The notes beneath the pieces are model-generated. The model saw nothing but the letters and a program-made list of their open reading frames with translations, was not told the DNA's origin and ran no database searches. Source: Nicotiana tabacum (lineage: Eukaryota > Streptophyta > Magnoliopsida > Solanales > Solanaceae). From it: a stretch of DNA of 64,000 nt. Shown one piece after another: positions 39,368-51,029 of this stretch; the stretch's first letter is position 1; every line of letters begins with the position of its first letter. The translations under genes were made by a program, and so were the position numbers. The stretch is from NCBI RefSeq assembly GCF_000715075.1, contig NC_134096.1:120092698-120156697 (forward strand), written 5' to 3'.

Positions 39368-41390
39368 TGTCCCGACCCAAAATTTCCCACCGACGGGACC
39401 GTGATGACGCCTAACATTTTATTTGCTAGGCAAGCCAATGTTAGAAAATCGTTAAACCAATTCCTTATTTTCATTCAGTAAATAACAATAATTAACTAAG
39501 ATGAAATATAATAAGTGCGGAATATCATAAAACTATATTAATTATTACCACTCGGATCTGGAGTCACAATTCACGAGCATTCTAGAATTTACTACAAGTA
39601 ATAGTCTGAAAGAAATACAACTGTCTGAATGAAAGAAAACAGTAGGACATAAAAGATAGACGGGGACTTCAAGGTCTGTGAACGCCGACAGGTCTACATT
39701 GAGTCTCCAGACAGGGGACCAGTAGCAAATCTCGATCAACCTGAGCCGGTATCAAAATCTGCACAGAAAGTGGAGAGTGCAACATCAGTACAACCGACCC
39801 CATGTACAGGTAAGTGTCAAGCCTAACCTCGGCGAAGTAGTGACGAGGCTAGGACAAGACTCCCACATATAACCTGAACAGTATAATCATGCTAGTGGCA
39901 ATAACAGTAAGTAAAGAAATAACGCAGAGATAATGGGAAGGGAACATACGGTGGGGGAATACAACATAAAGACTGAGAATAACGAAAAGACGGAATTACA
40001 CAGAAAATCCGTAAATGAATTGAGCAATAAAAACAACAAAAGAAAATTGCACGGCATCACCCTTCATGCTTTTACTCTCAACCTCACCAAATAAATAAAT
40101 AGAACGGCACGGCATCACCCTTCGTGCTTTTACTCTCAACCTCACCCAAATAATTAAATAGAACGGCACGGCATCACCCTTCATGCATTAAACCTATCAT
40201 AATATACACGGCATCACCCTTCGTGCTTTACACTCTTCCTCACGATATAAATAATGCATACACGGCATCACCCTTCGTGCTTTTACACTCCTCCTCACAA
40301 ATCACATGATCAATAACAACGGACAGATAAGAGTATCACAAAGAAACCAGTATTTTACCCATAATCAATAGCACAATGTAATCTCAACCTTGAATCAATA
40401 TTCGAAAGTTACCAAATCTCAGTGAAACCAGGTAGGAGTCACCCAACATTTCAAATAACCCGCTAAGCATGGATAGTAGAATTTAAGGCTACGAAATGGA
40501 TAAGAATAGAATTTCACTCACATGCTATGACTCGACAATGACGCATAGATGCCCATCACCTCACTTATACATCGTATTTAACAACCAAACATGTAGCAAA
40601 TGAACACGCAGTATATATTCCCTCAAGCCAAAGTTAGACACGACACTTAACTCGCTCCAAAGGCCACTTAATTCTCAATCACATCTTTTCCTTTGGAATT
40701 CACCTCTAAACCACTCATATCTATTCAAAAATGACTCAATAATATCAAATATTGCTATAGGAGTCAATTATATTTCATAAATTAAATTTCCAAAATTTTC
40801 CTCCAAAAAGTCAAAACAATGAAACCCAGGCCCGCTTGGTCAAAACCCGAGGTTCGGACCCAAATTCTTTTACCCATTCACCCCCGAGCCTGAATATGTA
40901 ATTAGTTTTGGAATCTGACCTCAAATCGAGGTCTAAATCCCCAAATTCTTGAAATCCCAAGTTTCTACCCTAACCCATAATTCTACCATGTAAACTCTAG
41001 ATTTTAGGTTGAATTCTAGTACAATGAAGTAAAAGATTGAAAGAAACGAGTTAAGGAACACTTACCTATGATTTGGGGAAGAAAATGTCTTTGAAAAATC
41101 GTACTAGGCCTCCTATCCTTTTGAAAACGAGAAGAAAAATGGTTGGAGTCTGAATTAAATGAACTCACTGCCCAGCGATCTTCGCACCTGCGGTGCTTTG
41201 GTCGCACCTGTGCATCCGCACATGCGGACAGGATGTGCGCTTCTGCAGAAAAGGACTGGGCCAACTGGGGCCGCACCTGCAGACAGGGTTCCGCTCCTGC
41301 GGAGAAAAGTCCGCATCTGCGGAAAAATGAAGTCCAGGCCTGGGTCGCACCTACGGGGCTATCGCTCGCACCTGTGAGATCACATAGAAC
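39368..41390 (-). repeat. G 3' LTR, left block
   Basis: Matches 48332-50275 of the 5' LTR, then changes at about 41385 (after GCTCGCACCTG) into protease/gag sequence. Its last 0.95 kb (from about 40431) is duplicated at 43012-43970. Confidence 0.88.
40050..40300. repeat. Tandem array CACGGCATCACCCTTCGTGC, five units
   Basis: Units begin at 40050, 40108, 40167, 40207 and 40261, with spacers containing CTCTCAACCTCACC. The 5' LTR has four units at about 49014-49200. Each unit contains the small hairpin GCACGAAGG...GGCATCACC core in several variants. Confidence 0.88.
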
Positions 41391-42204
41391 TGAAGCAAAA
41401 TAGGATGACACATAGGAGTAAGTAGATCCCGGATCAAATAGAACTGAAGCATCTCTACTACAAACTGAAACAGTACCTGTGATAACAGCATCAGATGACT
41501 CAGTCTCAGGCTTGGCTGGGAAAGCATAACACCGGGGCTGGGCCCCACCACCCTGAACTACGTCCCTGGGATTGCCTCTAGCTGGCTGGTCTCCATCTCT
41601 AACGGCCTGATCTCCACCTCTAACTGTCTGGCTCCTACCTTTGGCTGCCTGACCCTTGCCTCTGGCTGGCCGAGCAGGTGGTGCAGCAACTGGTGCCGGA
41701 ACCATGGCACGAGAATTCTGATGCTGTGAGCTGCCCGCTGCCCAAGGGAAAAATCTAGCAATGTGCCTCGGATCGCCACAAGTATAACGTAACCTCAGCT
41801 ATTGTGACTGCTGACCCTAAAACTGACCCTGTCGACCTGAATAACCACCCTTATAACTCTGGAGTAGAGGTGCACTAATAGGAGCTGGTAGTGCACTGTA
41901 GGCTAGCTGGTCGGAATAATGCATCTGAGGGCCACGACCACCTGAGGCACCGTGGGATGCCTGGAGCGCCGAATGAAACGGCCTGGGAGGATGGCCTCTA
42001 CCAAAAGTACTCCTGCCTCTATATGAGGCACCGCTGAACTCACCGGAATGACGAGGTCTCTTGTCAGACCCCTGACCTCCCCGAGTAAGAACCATTTCGA
42101 CTCGTCTGGCGACATTAGCAGCCGCCTGAAAAGAAATCTCACTCCCAGTCTCCTTAGCCATCTGCAATCTGATAGGCTGAGCAAGTCCATCAATAAACCT
42201 CCTC

Positions 42205-42284
<80 letters not shown>

Positions 42285-43011
42285 GGAAGCAGAAGAATAG
42301 CATGACGGGCCAAATCCACAAAGCGGGTCTGATACTGAGAAACAGTCATACTGCCCTGCTGGAGACGCACAAACCGATGGCGACGCTCCTCTCTTAATGT
42401 GATAGGCAGAAACTTCTCTATGAAGAGCTGAGAGAACTGGTCCCAAGTAAGATCAGGCGACCCAGCTAGTCTGGTCAACAAGTAATCTCTCCACCATTTC
42501 TTGGCGGAACCAGTCATATGAAATGTAGCAAAATCGACCTCATTGGTCTCCACTATACACATGTTCCGTAAAACCTCGTGACAGCTATCAAGATACTCCT
42601 GGAGATCCTCTGAAGGAGCACCACTGAAGTGAACAGGAAAGTGCTTGATAAACCTGTCCAATCTCCATAAAGCCTCAGAAGACATAGCTGGCCCATCTCC
42701 GACCTGTGCTGCAATAACCGGCTGAACTAATCCAACTGGCTAAGCTACTGGAACCTGATACTGGGGAGCTATCTGCTCTGGAGCGGGAGTGGTAGGAGTT
42801 TGGGCTCCTCCTCCAACCTGAGAGACTGCTGGTGCCATGGGAAATGCGCCAGTCTGGGCCACACTCTCTATAAGGCCCACCAAACGGACCAAAGGATCCT
42901 GAAGTACTGGGTAGCAATGAACCCCTCCAGAACCTGAGCTAGTCCAGCAGGAACAATCTGGGCTGAAACCTCCTCATCAAGCTCTATCTGAGGCTGGAAC
43001 CTCCTCATCAA
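41391..43011 (-). pseudogene. gag: G gag plus protease N-terminus, displaced into the 3' LTR
   Basis: Read from 43011 down: acidic/proline-rich N-terminal part (AQIVPAGLAQVLEGF), a TAG at 42740-42742, the retrotransposon gag domain (LWRLDRFIKHFPVHFSGAP, AKKWWRDYLL, WDQFSQLFIEKFLP, QQGSMTVSQYQTRF), a (CT)n microsatellite in the ERERV motif, RRFIDGLAQPIRLQM, a basic region, a knuckle reduced to YTCGDPRHIARFF (first Cys is Arg, last is Phe), then protease start VLFDPGSTYSYVSSYFAS. It stops exactly where the protease part at 48053 resumes. Normal gag lies between primer site and protease; here it lies inside an LTR. Confidence 0.85.
42208..42280. repeat. (CT)n microsatellite of about 36 units inside gag
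   Basis: 73 bp of pure CT on the plus strand, GA on the coding strand. It replaces the short GAGAGAGAG of the conserved LPTERERVRRF motif. Length change in 2-bp steps has shifted the frame: gag reads in one frame before it (42685 on) and another after it. The long ER-repeat peptides in this region are products of the array. Confidence 0.95.
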
Positions 43012-44679
43012 GATAGGAGTCACCCAACATTTCAAATAACCCGCTAAGCATGGATAGTAGAATTTAAGGCTACAAAATAGACAAGAATAGAATTTCACTC
43101 GCATGCTATTACTCGACAACGACGCATAGATGCTCGTCACCTCACCTATACATTGTATTTAACAACCAAACATGTAGCAAATGAACACATAGTACCTATT
43201 CCCTCAAGCCAAAGTTAGACACGACATTTACCTCGCTCCGAAGGCCACTTAATTCTCAATCACAGCTTTTCCTTTGGAATTCACCTCTAAACCACTCGTA
43301 TCTATTCAAAAATGACCCAATAATATCCAATATTTCTAAAGGAATCAATTATATTTCATAAATTAAATTTCGAAAATTTTCCTCCAAAAAGTCAAAAAAA
43401 CCGACTCCGGGCCCTCTTGGTCAAAACCCGAGGTTCGGACCAAAATCCTTTTACCCATTCACCCCCGAGCCCGAATATGTAATTATTTTTTGAATCCGAC
43501 ATCAAATCGAGGCCTAAATCCCCAAATTCCCGAAATTCCTAGTTTCTACCCTAACCCATAATTCTACCATGAAAACTCTAGATTTTAGGTTGAATTCTAG
43601 TAAAATGAAGTAAAAGATTGAAAGAAACGAGTTAAGGAACACTTACCTATGATTTGGGGAAGAAAATGTCTTTGAAAAATCGCCCTAGGCCTCCTATCCT
43701 TTTGAAAACAAGAAGAAAAATGGTTGGAGTCCGAATTAAATGAACTCACTGCCCAGCGACATTCGCACCTGCGGTGCTTTGGTCGCACCTGTGCATCCGC
43801 ACGTGCGGACATGATGTGCGCTTCTGCAGAAAAGGACTGGGCCAACTAGGGCCGCACCTGCGGACAGGGTTCCACTTCTGCAGTCCCGCCTCTGCGGAGA
43901 ATAGTCCGCATCTGCGGAAAAATGAAGTCCAGGCCTGGGTCGCACCTGTGGGGCTATCGCTCGCACCTGCGGGCACACCAGATTTGGTGCACCAGCAGCC
44001 TTGTTGAGGTTTGAACTCAACTCGCGCATCTCCCGAGTGGCACCCGAGCCATCGGGGCTCCAACCCAAATATGCACGCAAGTCTAAAAGCATCATACGAA
44101 CTTGCTCGTGCGATCAAATCGCCAAAATAACACCTAGAACTACGAATTTAGCACCAAATCAAATGAAATTCTCAAGAACACTTTAAAATTCCTATCTTCT
44201 CAACTGGACGTCCGAATCATGTCAAATCAACTCTGTTTCTCACCAAATTTCACAGACAGGTCTTAAATATCATAATGAACATGTACCGGGCTCTGGAACT
44301 AAAATATGGACCCAATATTAACAATGCCAAATATCAATCAATTCTTAAAAATAAATAATTTTCATCAAAAATTCATAACTCAAGCTAGGGACCTCCGAAT
44401 TCGATTCCGGGCATACGCCCAGGTCCCATAGTTCGATACGGACCTACCGGGACCGTTAAAGCACGAATCCGGGCCCATTTACCAAAAAGGTTGACCGAAG
44501 TCAACTAAAATTAACTTTTAAGGCAAAAATTACTGTTTTCATTAGTTTTCAACATAAAAGCTTTCTGAAAACCTGCCAGGACTGCGCATGCAAATCAACG
44601 AGGGTAAAAATGATATTTTTAAGGCTTAAGAGAGCAGATTAGATTTCTAAAATATAAGATGACCTTTTGGGTCATCACA
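43012..44679 (-). repeat. G 3' LTR, right block
   Basis: Starts with ATAGGAGTCACCCAAC (compare 40431 and 49340) and runs to GGTCATCACA, followed by the polypurine tract. Together with the left block it covers the LTR completely, with about 0.95 kb present twice. Confidence 0.88.
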
Positions 44680-44695
44680 TTCTCCACCTCTAAAA
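44680..44695 (-). other. G polypurine tract
   Basis: Minus strand TTTTAGAGGTGGAGAA just before the 3' LTR. Confidence 0.8.
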
Positions 44696-44779
44696 CAACC
44701 GTTTGTTCTCGAACGGAGATAGAAAAGTACCTGGGCTGGTGAAAAGGTGGGGATATCTACTCCGCATATCGGACTCGGA

Positions 44780-45220
44780 CTCCGAAGTAGCTGCCTCAAT
44801 AGGCTGACCTCTCCACTACACTCGAATTGAAGGGTAACTCTTTGATCTCAACTAGTGAACTTGTCGGACTAGAATTTTCACCGGCTCCTCCTCGTAAGTC
44901 AAATCCTTGTCCAACTGGATAGAGCTGAAATCTAACACATGGGACGGATTGCCGTGATACTTTTGAAGCATGGACACATGGAATACCGGATGAACAAGTG
45001 CTAAACTGGGTGGCAACGCAAGCCTGTAAGCCACCTCTCACACTCTCTCCAGAATCTCAAAAGGTCCGATATACCTAGGGCTCAACTTGCCCTTCTTTTC
45101 GAACCTCATTACACCCTTCATGGGTGATACCCAAAGTAACACTCTCTCTCCGACCATGATTGCAACATCATGAACTCTACGGTCGGCATAACTCTTCTTC
45201 TTGGACTGAGCTGTGAGAAG
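44780..45220 (-). pseudogene. pol: G integrase C-terminus and chromodomain remnant
   Basis: Contains MAYRLALPPSLALVHPVFHV and SMLQKYHGNPSHVLDF, then DLTYEEEPVKILVRQ, a stop near 44852, and a diverged chromodomain with RGQPIEAATSESESDMRSRY. The Trp of ATWE is Ser here. Frame changes separate it from the integrase core. Confidence 0.75.
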
Positions 45221-46076
45221 TCAATCCTGAATAATCTTGACCTTATCCAAGGCATCCTGTACTAAGTTTGTGCCCAACAACCGAGCCTTTCCCGGCTCGA
45301 ACCACCCAACTGGCGACCGACACCACCTACCATATAATGCCTCATAGGGAGCCATCTGAATGCTCGACTGGTAGCTGTTATTGTAGGCAAACTCTGCAAG
45401 GGGCAAGAACTGATCCCACGATCCTCCGAAGTCTATAACACAAGCACGTAGCATATCCTCCAAGTTCTGAATAGTACGCTCGGATTGCCCGTTCGTCTGA
45501 GGATGAAATGTTGTTCTCAACTCAACCTGCGTACCCAACAACCCGCGTAAACTGCGTACCTCGATCAGAAATGATAGACACGGGCACACCGTGAAGAAAG
45601 ACGATCTCCCAAATATAAATCTATGCCAACTGCTTCGAGGAATAGGTAACTGCCACAGGAATGAAATGCGCTGACTTAGTTAGCATGTCCACAATAACCC
45701 AAACTGCATCGAAATTTCTCTGAGTCCATGGGAGCCCAACAACAAAATCCATAGTGATACGTTCCCACTTCCACTCAAGAATATCTAACCTCTGAAGTAA
45801 ACCACCAGGTCTCTAATGCTCACACTTTACCTGCTGGCAATTTAGGCACCGAGCTATATAGGAAACTATGTACTTCTTCATTCGCCTCCACAAATAATGC
45901 TGCCTCAAGTCCTGATACATCTTGGCGGTGCCCGGATGAATAGAATATCGGGAACTGTGGGACTCCTCAAGGATCAACTCATGAAGTCCATCAACATTAG
46001 GCACACAAATATGACCCTGCATCCTCAACACTCCGTCATCTCTAATAGTAACCTGCTTGGCACCACCGTGCCGCAC
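45221..46076 (-). pseudogene. pol: G integrase
   Basis: Zinc-binding part with SRYSIHPGTAKMYQ, RQHYLWRRM and CLNCQQVK; a TAG where CAG is expected after CEH (about 45813); catalytic core with WERITMDFVVGLP, another CAG-to-TAG change (about 45625), then IISDRG; a frameshift plus a short loss just after it; and TFHPQTNGQSERTIQNLEDML. The D, D and E residues are still encoded, but in separate frames. Confidence 0.85.
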
Positions 46077-46675
46077 TGTGTCTCTAAGGACAATAAATGC
46101 GGATCGTCATCCTGCCAATCTCTGATGCACTCAAACAAGGAATACCGAGCGACTGTACAAGCTAGAACACGGTTGGGCTCAGAAACATCTAACCTCACGA
46201 ACTGGTTGGCCAAGGCCTGAACATCCAATGTAGGTGGTCTCTCACCAACTGGAATATATGCAAGGCTACCCATACTGACTGGCTTTCTACTCAAAGCGTC
46301 GGCCACCACGTTGGCCTTCCCGGGATGATACAATATGGTGATATCATAGTCTTTCAATAGCTCCAGCCACCTCCTCTGCCTCAAATTTAGTTCCTTCTGC
46401 TTGAACAAATACTGCAAGCTCCGATGATCAGTGAAGACCTCACATGACACGCTATAAAGATAGTGCCTCCAAATCTTCAGCGCGTGAACAATGGCTGCCA
46501 GCTCTAGATCATGAACAGGGTAATTCTTCTCGTGAACCTTCAGCTGGCATAAAACATATGCAATAACCTTGCCACCCTGCATCAATACCGTACCCAGACC
46601 AATACGAGATGCATCACAATATACTGTATAAAATCCTGAACCTGTGGGTAACACCAATACCGGTGCCGTAGTCAA
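46025..46675 (-). pseudogene. pol: G RNase H with linker
   Basis: 217-codon frame with [28 protein letters not shown] and [14 protein letters not shown] (all three acidic residues present), then [16 protein letters not shown] and [16 protein letters not shown]. It overlaps the zinc-binding frame of integrase (46076) by about 50 bp in a different frame, so a shift lies there. This is one of the best kept parts of G. Confidence 0.9.
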
Positions 46676-46690
46676 AGCTATCTTGAGCTT

Positions 46691-47617
46691 CTAAAATCTC
46701 GCTTCACACTCGTCTGACCACCTGAACGGGGCACCCTTCTGGGTCAATCTGGTCAATGGGGCTGCTATGGATGAAAACCCCTCCACAAATCGACTGTAAT
46801 AGCCCGCCAAACCCAGGAAACTACGGATCTCTGCAGCTGATGTGGGTCTAGGCCAGTTCTGAACTGCCTCAATCTTCTTAGGATCCACCTGAATACCCTC
46901 TGCTGATACAACGTGACCCAATAAAGCAACTGAACTCAACCAAAACTAGCACTTTGAGAACTTAGCATATAACTGGATGTCTTTCAGAGTCTGAAGAACG
47001 ATCCGAAGGTGCTGCCTATGCTCCTCTCGACTGTGGGAGTAGATCAAGATATCATCAATAAACACAACCACAAAGGAATCCAAGTAGGGTTTGAACACCC
47101 GGTTCATCAAATCCATGAATGCTGCTGGAGCATTTGTCATCCCAAATGACATCACTAGAAACTTATAATGCCCATACCGAGTCGGAAAAGCTATCTTAGG
47201 AACATCGGATGCCCTAATCCTCAATTGATGGTAGCCAGATCTCAAATCAATCTTTGAAAACACCTTGGCACCCTGAAGCTGATCAAATAAATCATCAATC
47301 CTCGGCAATGGATACTTGTTCTTGATGGTGACTTTGTTCAACTGCCGATAATCTATACATATCCTCATCGATCCATCTTTCTTCTTCACAAACAATACAG
47401 GTGCACCCCAGGGCGAGACACTAGGTCTAATGAAGCCCTTATCAAGCAAATCTTGCAACTTCTCCTTCAATTCGTTCAACTCTGGCGGGGCCATGCGATA
47501 TGGCGGAACGGAAATAGGCTGAGTGCCCAAAGCCAAATCAATGCAGAAATCAATATCCCTGTTGGGTGGCATCCCCGGTAGGTCGACAGAAAATACCTCT
47601 GGAAAACTCACGAACAA
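46691..47617 (-). pseudogene. pol: G reverse transcriptase
   Basis: 223 codons without a stop: [92 protein letters not shown] and [19 protein letters not shown] at about 46943 replaces the Trp after AKFSKC, and the thumb continues in frame ([33 protein letters not shown]) to a CAG-to-TAG at about 46688. It is separated from protease by a one-base insertion near 47610. Confidence 0.93.
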
Positions 47618-47619
47618 CC

Positions 47620-48054
47620 GGCACCGACTCTATGGAAGGAACCTCCGCACTAGATTCGTGGACATAAGCCAAATAAGCTAGACACCCCTTCTCGACCATA
47701 TGCCGAGCCTTCACATAAGAGATAACCCTGCTGGTAGAATGGACAAGATTCCCTCTCCACTCTAATTGAGGCAACCCCTAAAAGGCTAAGGTCACCGTCT
47801 TGGCGTGACAATCTAATATAGCATGATAAGGTGACAGCCAATCCATACCTAGTATGACATCAAAATCAACCATGTCGAGAAGTAGAAGATCTACACGAGT
47901 CTCAAGACTCCCAATGGTGACCACACACGAATGATAAACATGATCTACAACAATAGCATCTCCCACTAGTGTGGACACAAACACAGGAGCACTCAAAGAA
48001 TCATGGGGCACATCCAAATAGGAAGCAAAATAGGATAACACATAGGCCTCGACC
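47620..48054 (-). pseudogene. pol: G protease, C-terminal two thirds, and linker
   Basis: Begins in the middle of protease at YVLSYFASYLDVP, continues with DFDVILGMDWLSPYHAILDC, a stop near 47778, then PQLEWRGN and KGCLAYLAYV. The active-site loop (DPGS) is missing here and is found at about 41440 in the displaced segment, ending in the nearly identical YVSSYFAS. Confidence 0.85.
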
Positions 48055-48129
48055 TCTGTCCCGCGTATGAGCTATCATTGGAGGCTCTGGCTGCTGCTCA
48101 ACTAAGGAAGCGGTACGTGTTCTCGCCAT
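48055..48129 (-). pseudogene. gag: G gag start remnant
   Basis: ATG at 48129-48127 begins MARTRTASLVEQQPEPPMIA and reaches DRGRG, typical of the Arg-Gly-rich N-terminus of such gags, then joins out of frame to the protease sequence TATGTGTTATCC. About 1.6 kb of gag plus protease start is missing between. Confidence 0.75.
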
Positions 48130-48317
48130 CTGTGAGAGAATAAGAGTAGAAGAGTTCAATCAGTATTGAGAAATAAAAATCGCACGACAGAGTAGAATAC
48201 AAGTGAAACTTGTTCCTAAACTTCATAGCCTCTAGAAGATAAGCACAGACATCTCCGTACCGATCCTCCAGACTCTACTAAGCTTACTCAGGAATCGTGA
48301 GACCTAGGCAACCTAGT

Positions 48318-48329
48318 GCTCTGATACCA
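48318..48329 (-). other. G primer binding site (initiator tRNA-Met)
   Basis: Minus strand TGGTATCAGAGC, two bases inside the LTR at 48332. The neighbouring leader (48225-48317) resembles those of E and H closely. Confidence 0.93.
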
Positions 48330-48331
48330 AT

Positions 48332-51029
48332 TGTCATGACCCGAAATTTCCCACCGACGGGACCATGATGGCACCTAACATTTCACTTACTAGGCAAGCC
48401 AACGTTAGAAAATCGTTAAACCAATTTCTTATTTTCATTCAGTAAATAACAATAATTAACTAAGATAAAATATAATAAGTGCGGAATATCATAAAACTGT
48501 ATTAATTACTACTACCCAGATCTGGAGTCACAATTCACGAGCATTCTAGAATTTACTACAAGTAATAATCTGAAAGAAATACAACTGTCTGAATGAAAGA
48601 AAATAGTACGACATAAAAGATAGACAGGGACTTCAAGATCTGTGAACGCCGACAGGTCTACCTTGAGTCTCCGGACAGCAGACCAGTAGCAAATCTCGAT
48701 CAACCTGAGCCGGTATCAAAATCTGCACAGAAAGTGTAGAGTGCGGCATCAGTACAACCGACCCCATGTACTGGTAAGTGTCGAGCCTAATCTCGGCAAA
48801 GTAGTGACGAGGCTAGGACAAGACTCCCACATATAACCTGAACAGTATAATCATGATAGTGGAAACAACAGTAAGTAAAGCAATAACGCACAGATAATGG
48901 GAAGGGAACATACAGTGGGGGAATACAACATAAAGAGTGAGAATAATGAAAAGACAGAATTACACAGAAAAGCCTCAAACGAATTGAGCAATTAAAACAT
49001 CAAAGGAAAACTGCACGGCATCACCCTTCGTGCTTTTACTCTCAACCTCACCCAAAAAATTAAATAGAATGACACGGCATCACCCTCCGTGCATTAAACC
49101 TCTCATAATATACACGGCATCACCCTTCGTGCTTTACACTTTTTCTCACAATATAAATAATGCATGCACGACATCACCCTTCGTTCTTTTACACTCCTCC
49201 TCACAAATCACAGGATCAATAACAACGGACAGATAAGAGTATCACAAAGAAACCAGTATTTTACCCATAATCAATAGCACAATGTAATCTCAACTTTGAA
49301 TTAATATTGGAAAGTTACCAAATCTCAGTGAAACCAGATAGGAGTCACCCAACATTTCAAATAACCCGCTAAGCATGGATAGTAGAATTTAAGGCTACAA
49401 AATAGATAAGAATAGAATTTCACTCGCATGCTATGACTTGACAATGATGCATAGATGCTCATCAAGTCACCTATTCATCGTATTTAACAACCAAACATGT
49501 AGCAAATAAACACATAGTACCTATTCCCTCAAGCCAAAGTTAGACACGACACTTACCTCGCTCCGAAGGTCACTTAATTCTCAATCACAGCTTTTCCTTT
49601 GGAATTCAACTCTAAACCACTCATATCTATTCAAAAATGACTCAATAATATCAAATATTGCTAAAGGAATCAATTATATTTCATAAATTAAATTTTCAAA
49701 ATTTTCCTCCAAAAAGTCAAAAAAACGACCCCGGGCCCGCTTGGTCAAAACCCGAAGTTCGGACAAAAATCCTTTTACCCATTTACCCCCCGAGCCCGAA
49801 TATGTAATTAGTTTTAGAATCCGACCTCAAATCGAGGTCTAAATCCCCAAATTTTCGAAATCCCTAGTTTCTACCCTAACCCATAATTCTACCATGAAAA
49901 CTCTAGATTTTAGGTTGAATTCTAGTAATATGAAGTAAAAGATTGAAAGAAACGAGTTAAGGAACACTTACCTATGATTTGGGGAAGAAAATGTCTTTGA
50001 AAAATCGCCCTAGACCTCCTATCCTTTTGAAAACGAGAAGAAAAATGGTTGGAGTCCGAATTAAATGAATTCACTGCCCAGCGACCTTCGCACCTACGGT
50101 GCTTTAGTCATACCCCACATGCGGACAGGATGTGCGCTTCTGCGGAAAAGGACTAGGCCAACTGGGGCCGCACCTGCGGACAGGGTTCCGCTTCTGCGGT
50201 CCCGCTCCTGCGGAGAAAAGTCCGCATCTATGGAAAAATGAAGTCCAGGCCTGGGTCGCACGTGCGGGGATATCGCTCGCACCTACGACCAAAGGCTCGC
50301 AGGTGCGGGCACACCAGATTTGGTGCACCAACAGCCTTGTTGAGGTTTGAACTCAACTCACGCATCGCCCGAATGGCACCTGAGCCCTCGGGGCTCCAAA
50401 CCAAACATGCACGCAAGTCTAAAAACATCATATGAACTTGCTCGTGCGATCAAATCGCCAAAATAACACCTAGAACTACGAATTTAGCACCAAATCAAAT
50501 GAAATTCTTAAGAACACTTTAAAATTTCTATCTTCTCAACTGGATGTCCGAATCACATCAAATAAACTCTATTTCTCACAAAATTTCACAGACAGGTCTT
50601 AAATATCATAATAAACCTGTACCGAGCTCCAAAACTAAAATACGGACCCGATACTAACAATGCCAAATATCAATCAATTCTTAAAAACAAATAATTTTCA
50701 AATTTTTAATTTTCATCAAAAATTCAAAACTCAAGCTAGGGACATCCGAATTCGATTCCGGGCATATGCCCAGGTCCCATAATTCGATATGGACCTACCG
50801 GGACCATCAAAGCACGGAGCCGGGTCCATTTACCAAAAATGTTGACCGAAGTCAACTAAAATTAATTTTTAAGGCAAAATTCTTATTTTCATTAGTTTTT
50901 AACATAAAAGCTTTTCACAAACCTGCCCAGACTGTGCACGCAAATCGAGGAGGGTAAAAATGAGATTTTTAAGGCTTAAGAGCACATATTCAAGTTCTAA
51001 AACATAAGATGACCTTTTGGGTCATCACA
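48332..51029 (-). repeat. G 5' LTR, intact
   Basis: 2698 bp, TGTCATGACCC to GGTCATCACA. Element-sense order: CG-rich module (about 50315-50080), donor-like sites (49966 and 49551-49559), tandem CACGGCATCACCC array, acceptor-like TTTCTGTGCAG (near 48724), end. It serves as the reference for the broken 3' LTR. Confidence 0.92.

Larger units (their letters stand above)
39368..51029 (-). mobile_element. Element G: chromovirus with rearranged gag, inserted in E
   Basis: 5' LTR 48332-51029, primer site 48318-48329, short gag start, protease to chromodomain on the minus strand (48054 down to 44780), polypurine tract 44680-44695, and a 3' LTR at 39368-44679 broken by a 1.6-kb gag segment. Flanks GTCAA (39363-39367) and GTCAC (51030-51034) form a one-mismatch target repeat; H's uninterrupted copy confirms the insertion point. 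LTRs start TGTCCCGACCC or TGTCATGACCC and end GGTCATCACA. The nonsense codons are mostly TGG to TAG or CAG to TAG. Confidence 0.9.

Noticed and set aside
41817..42446. Protein with a long Glu-Arg repeat
   Set aside because: The ER run is the (GA)n expansion in gag; the flanking residues are ordinary gag in two frames.
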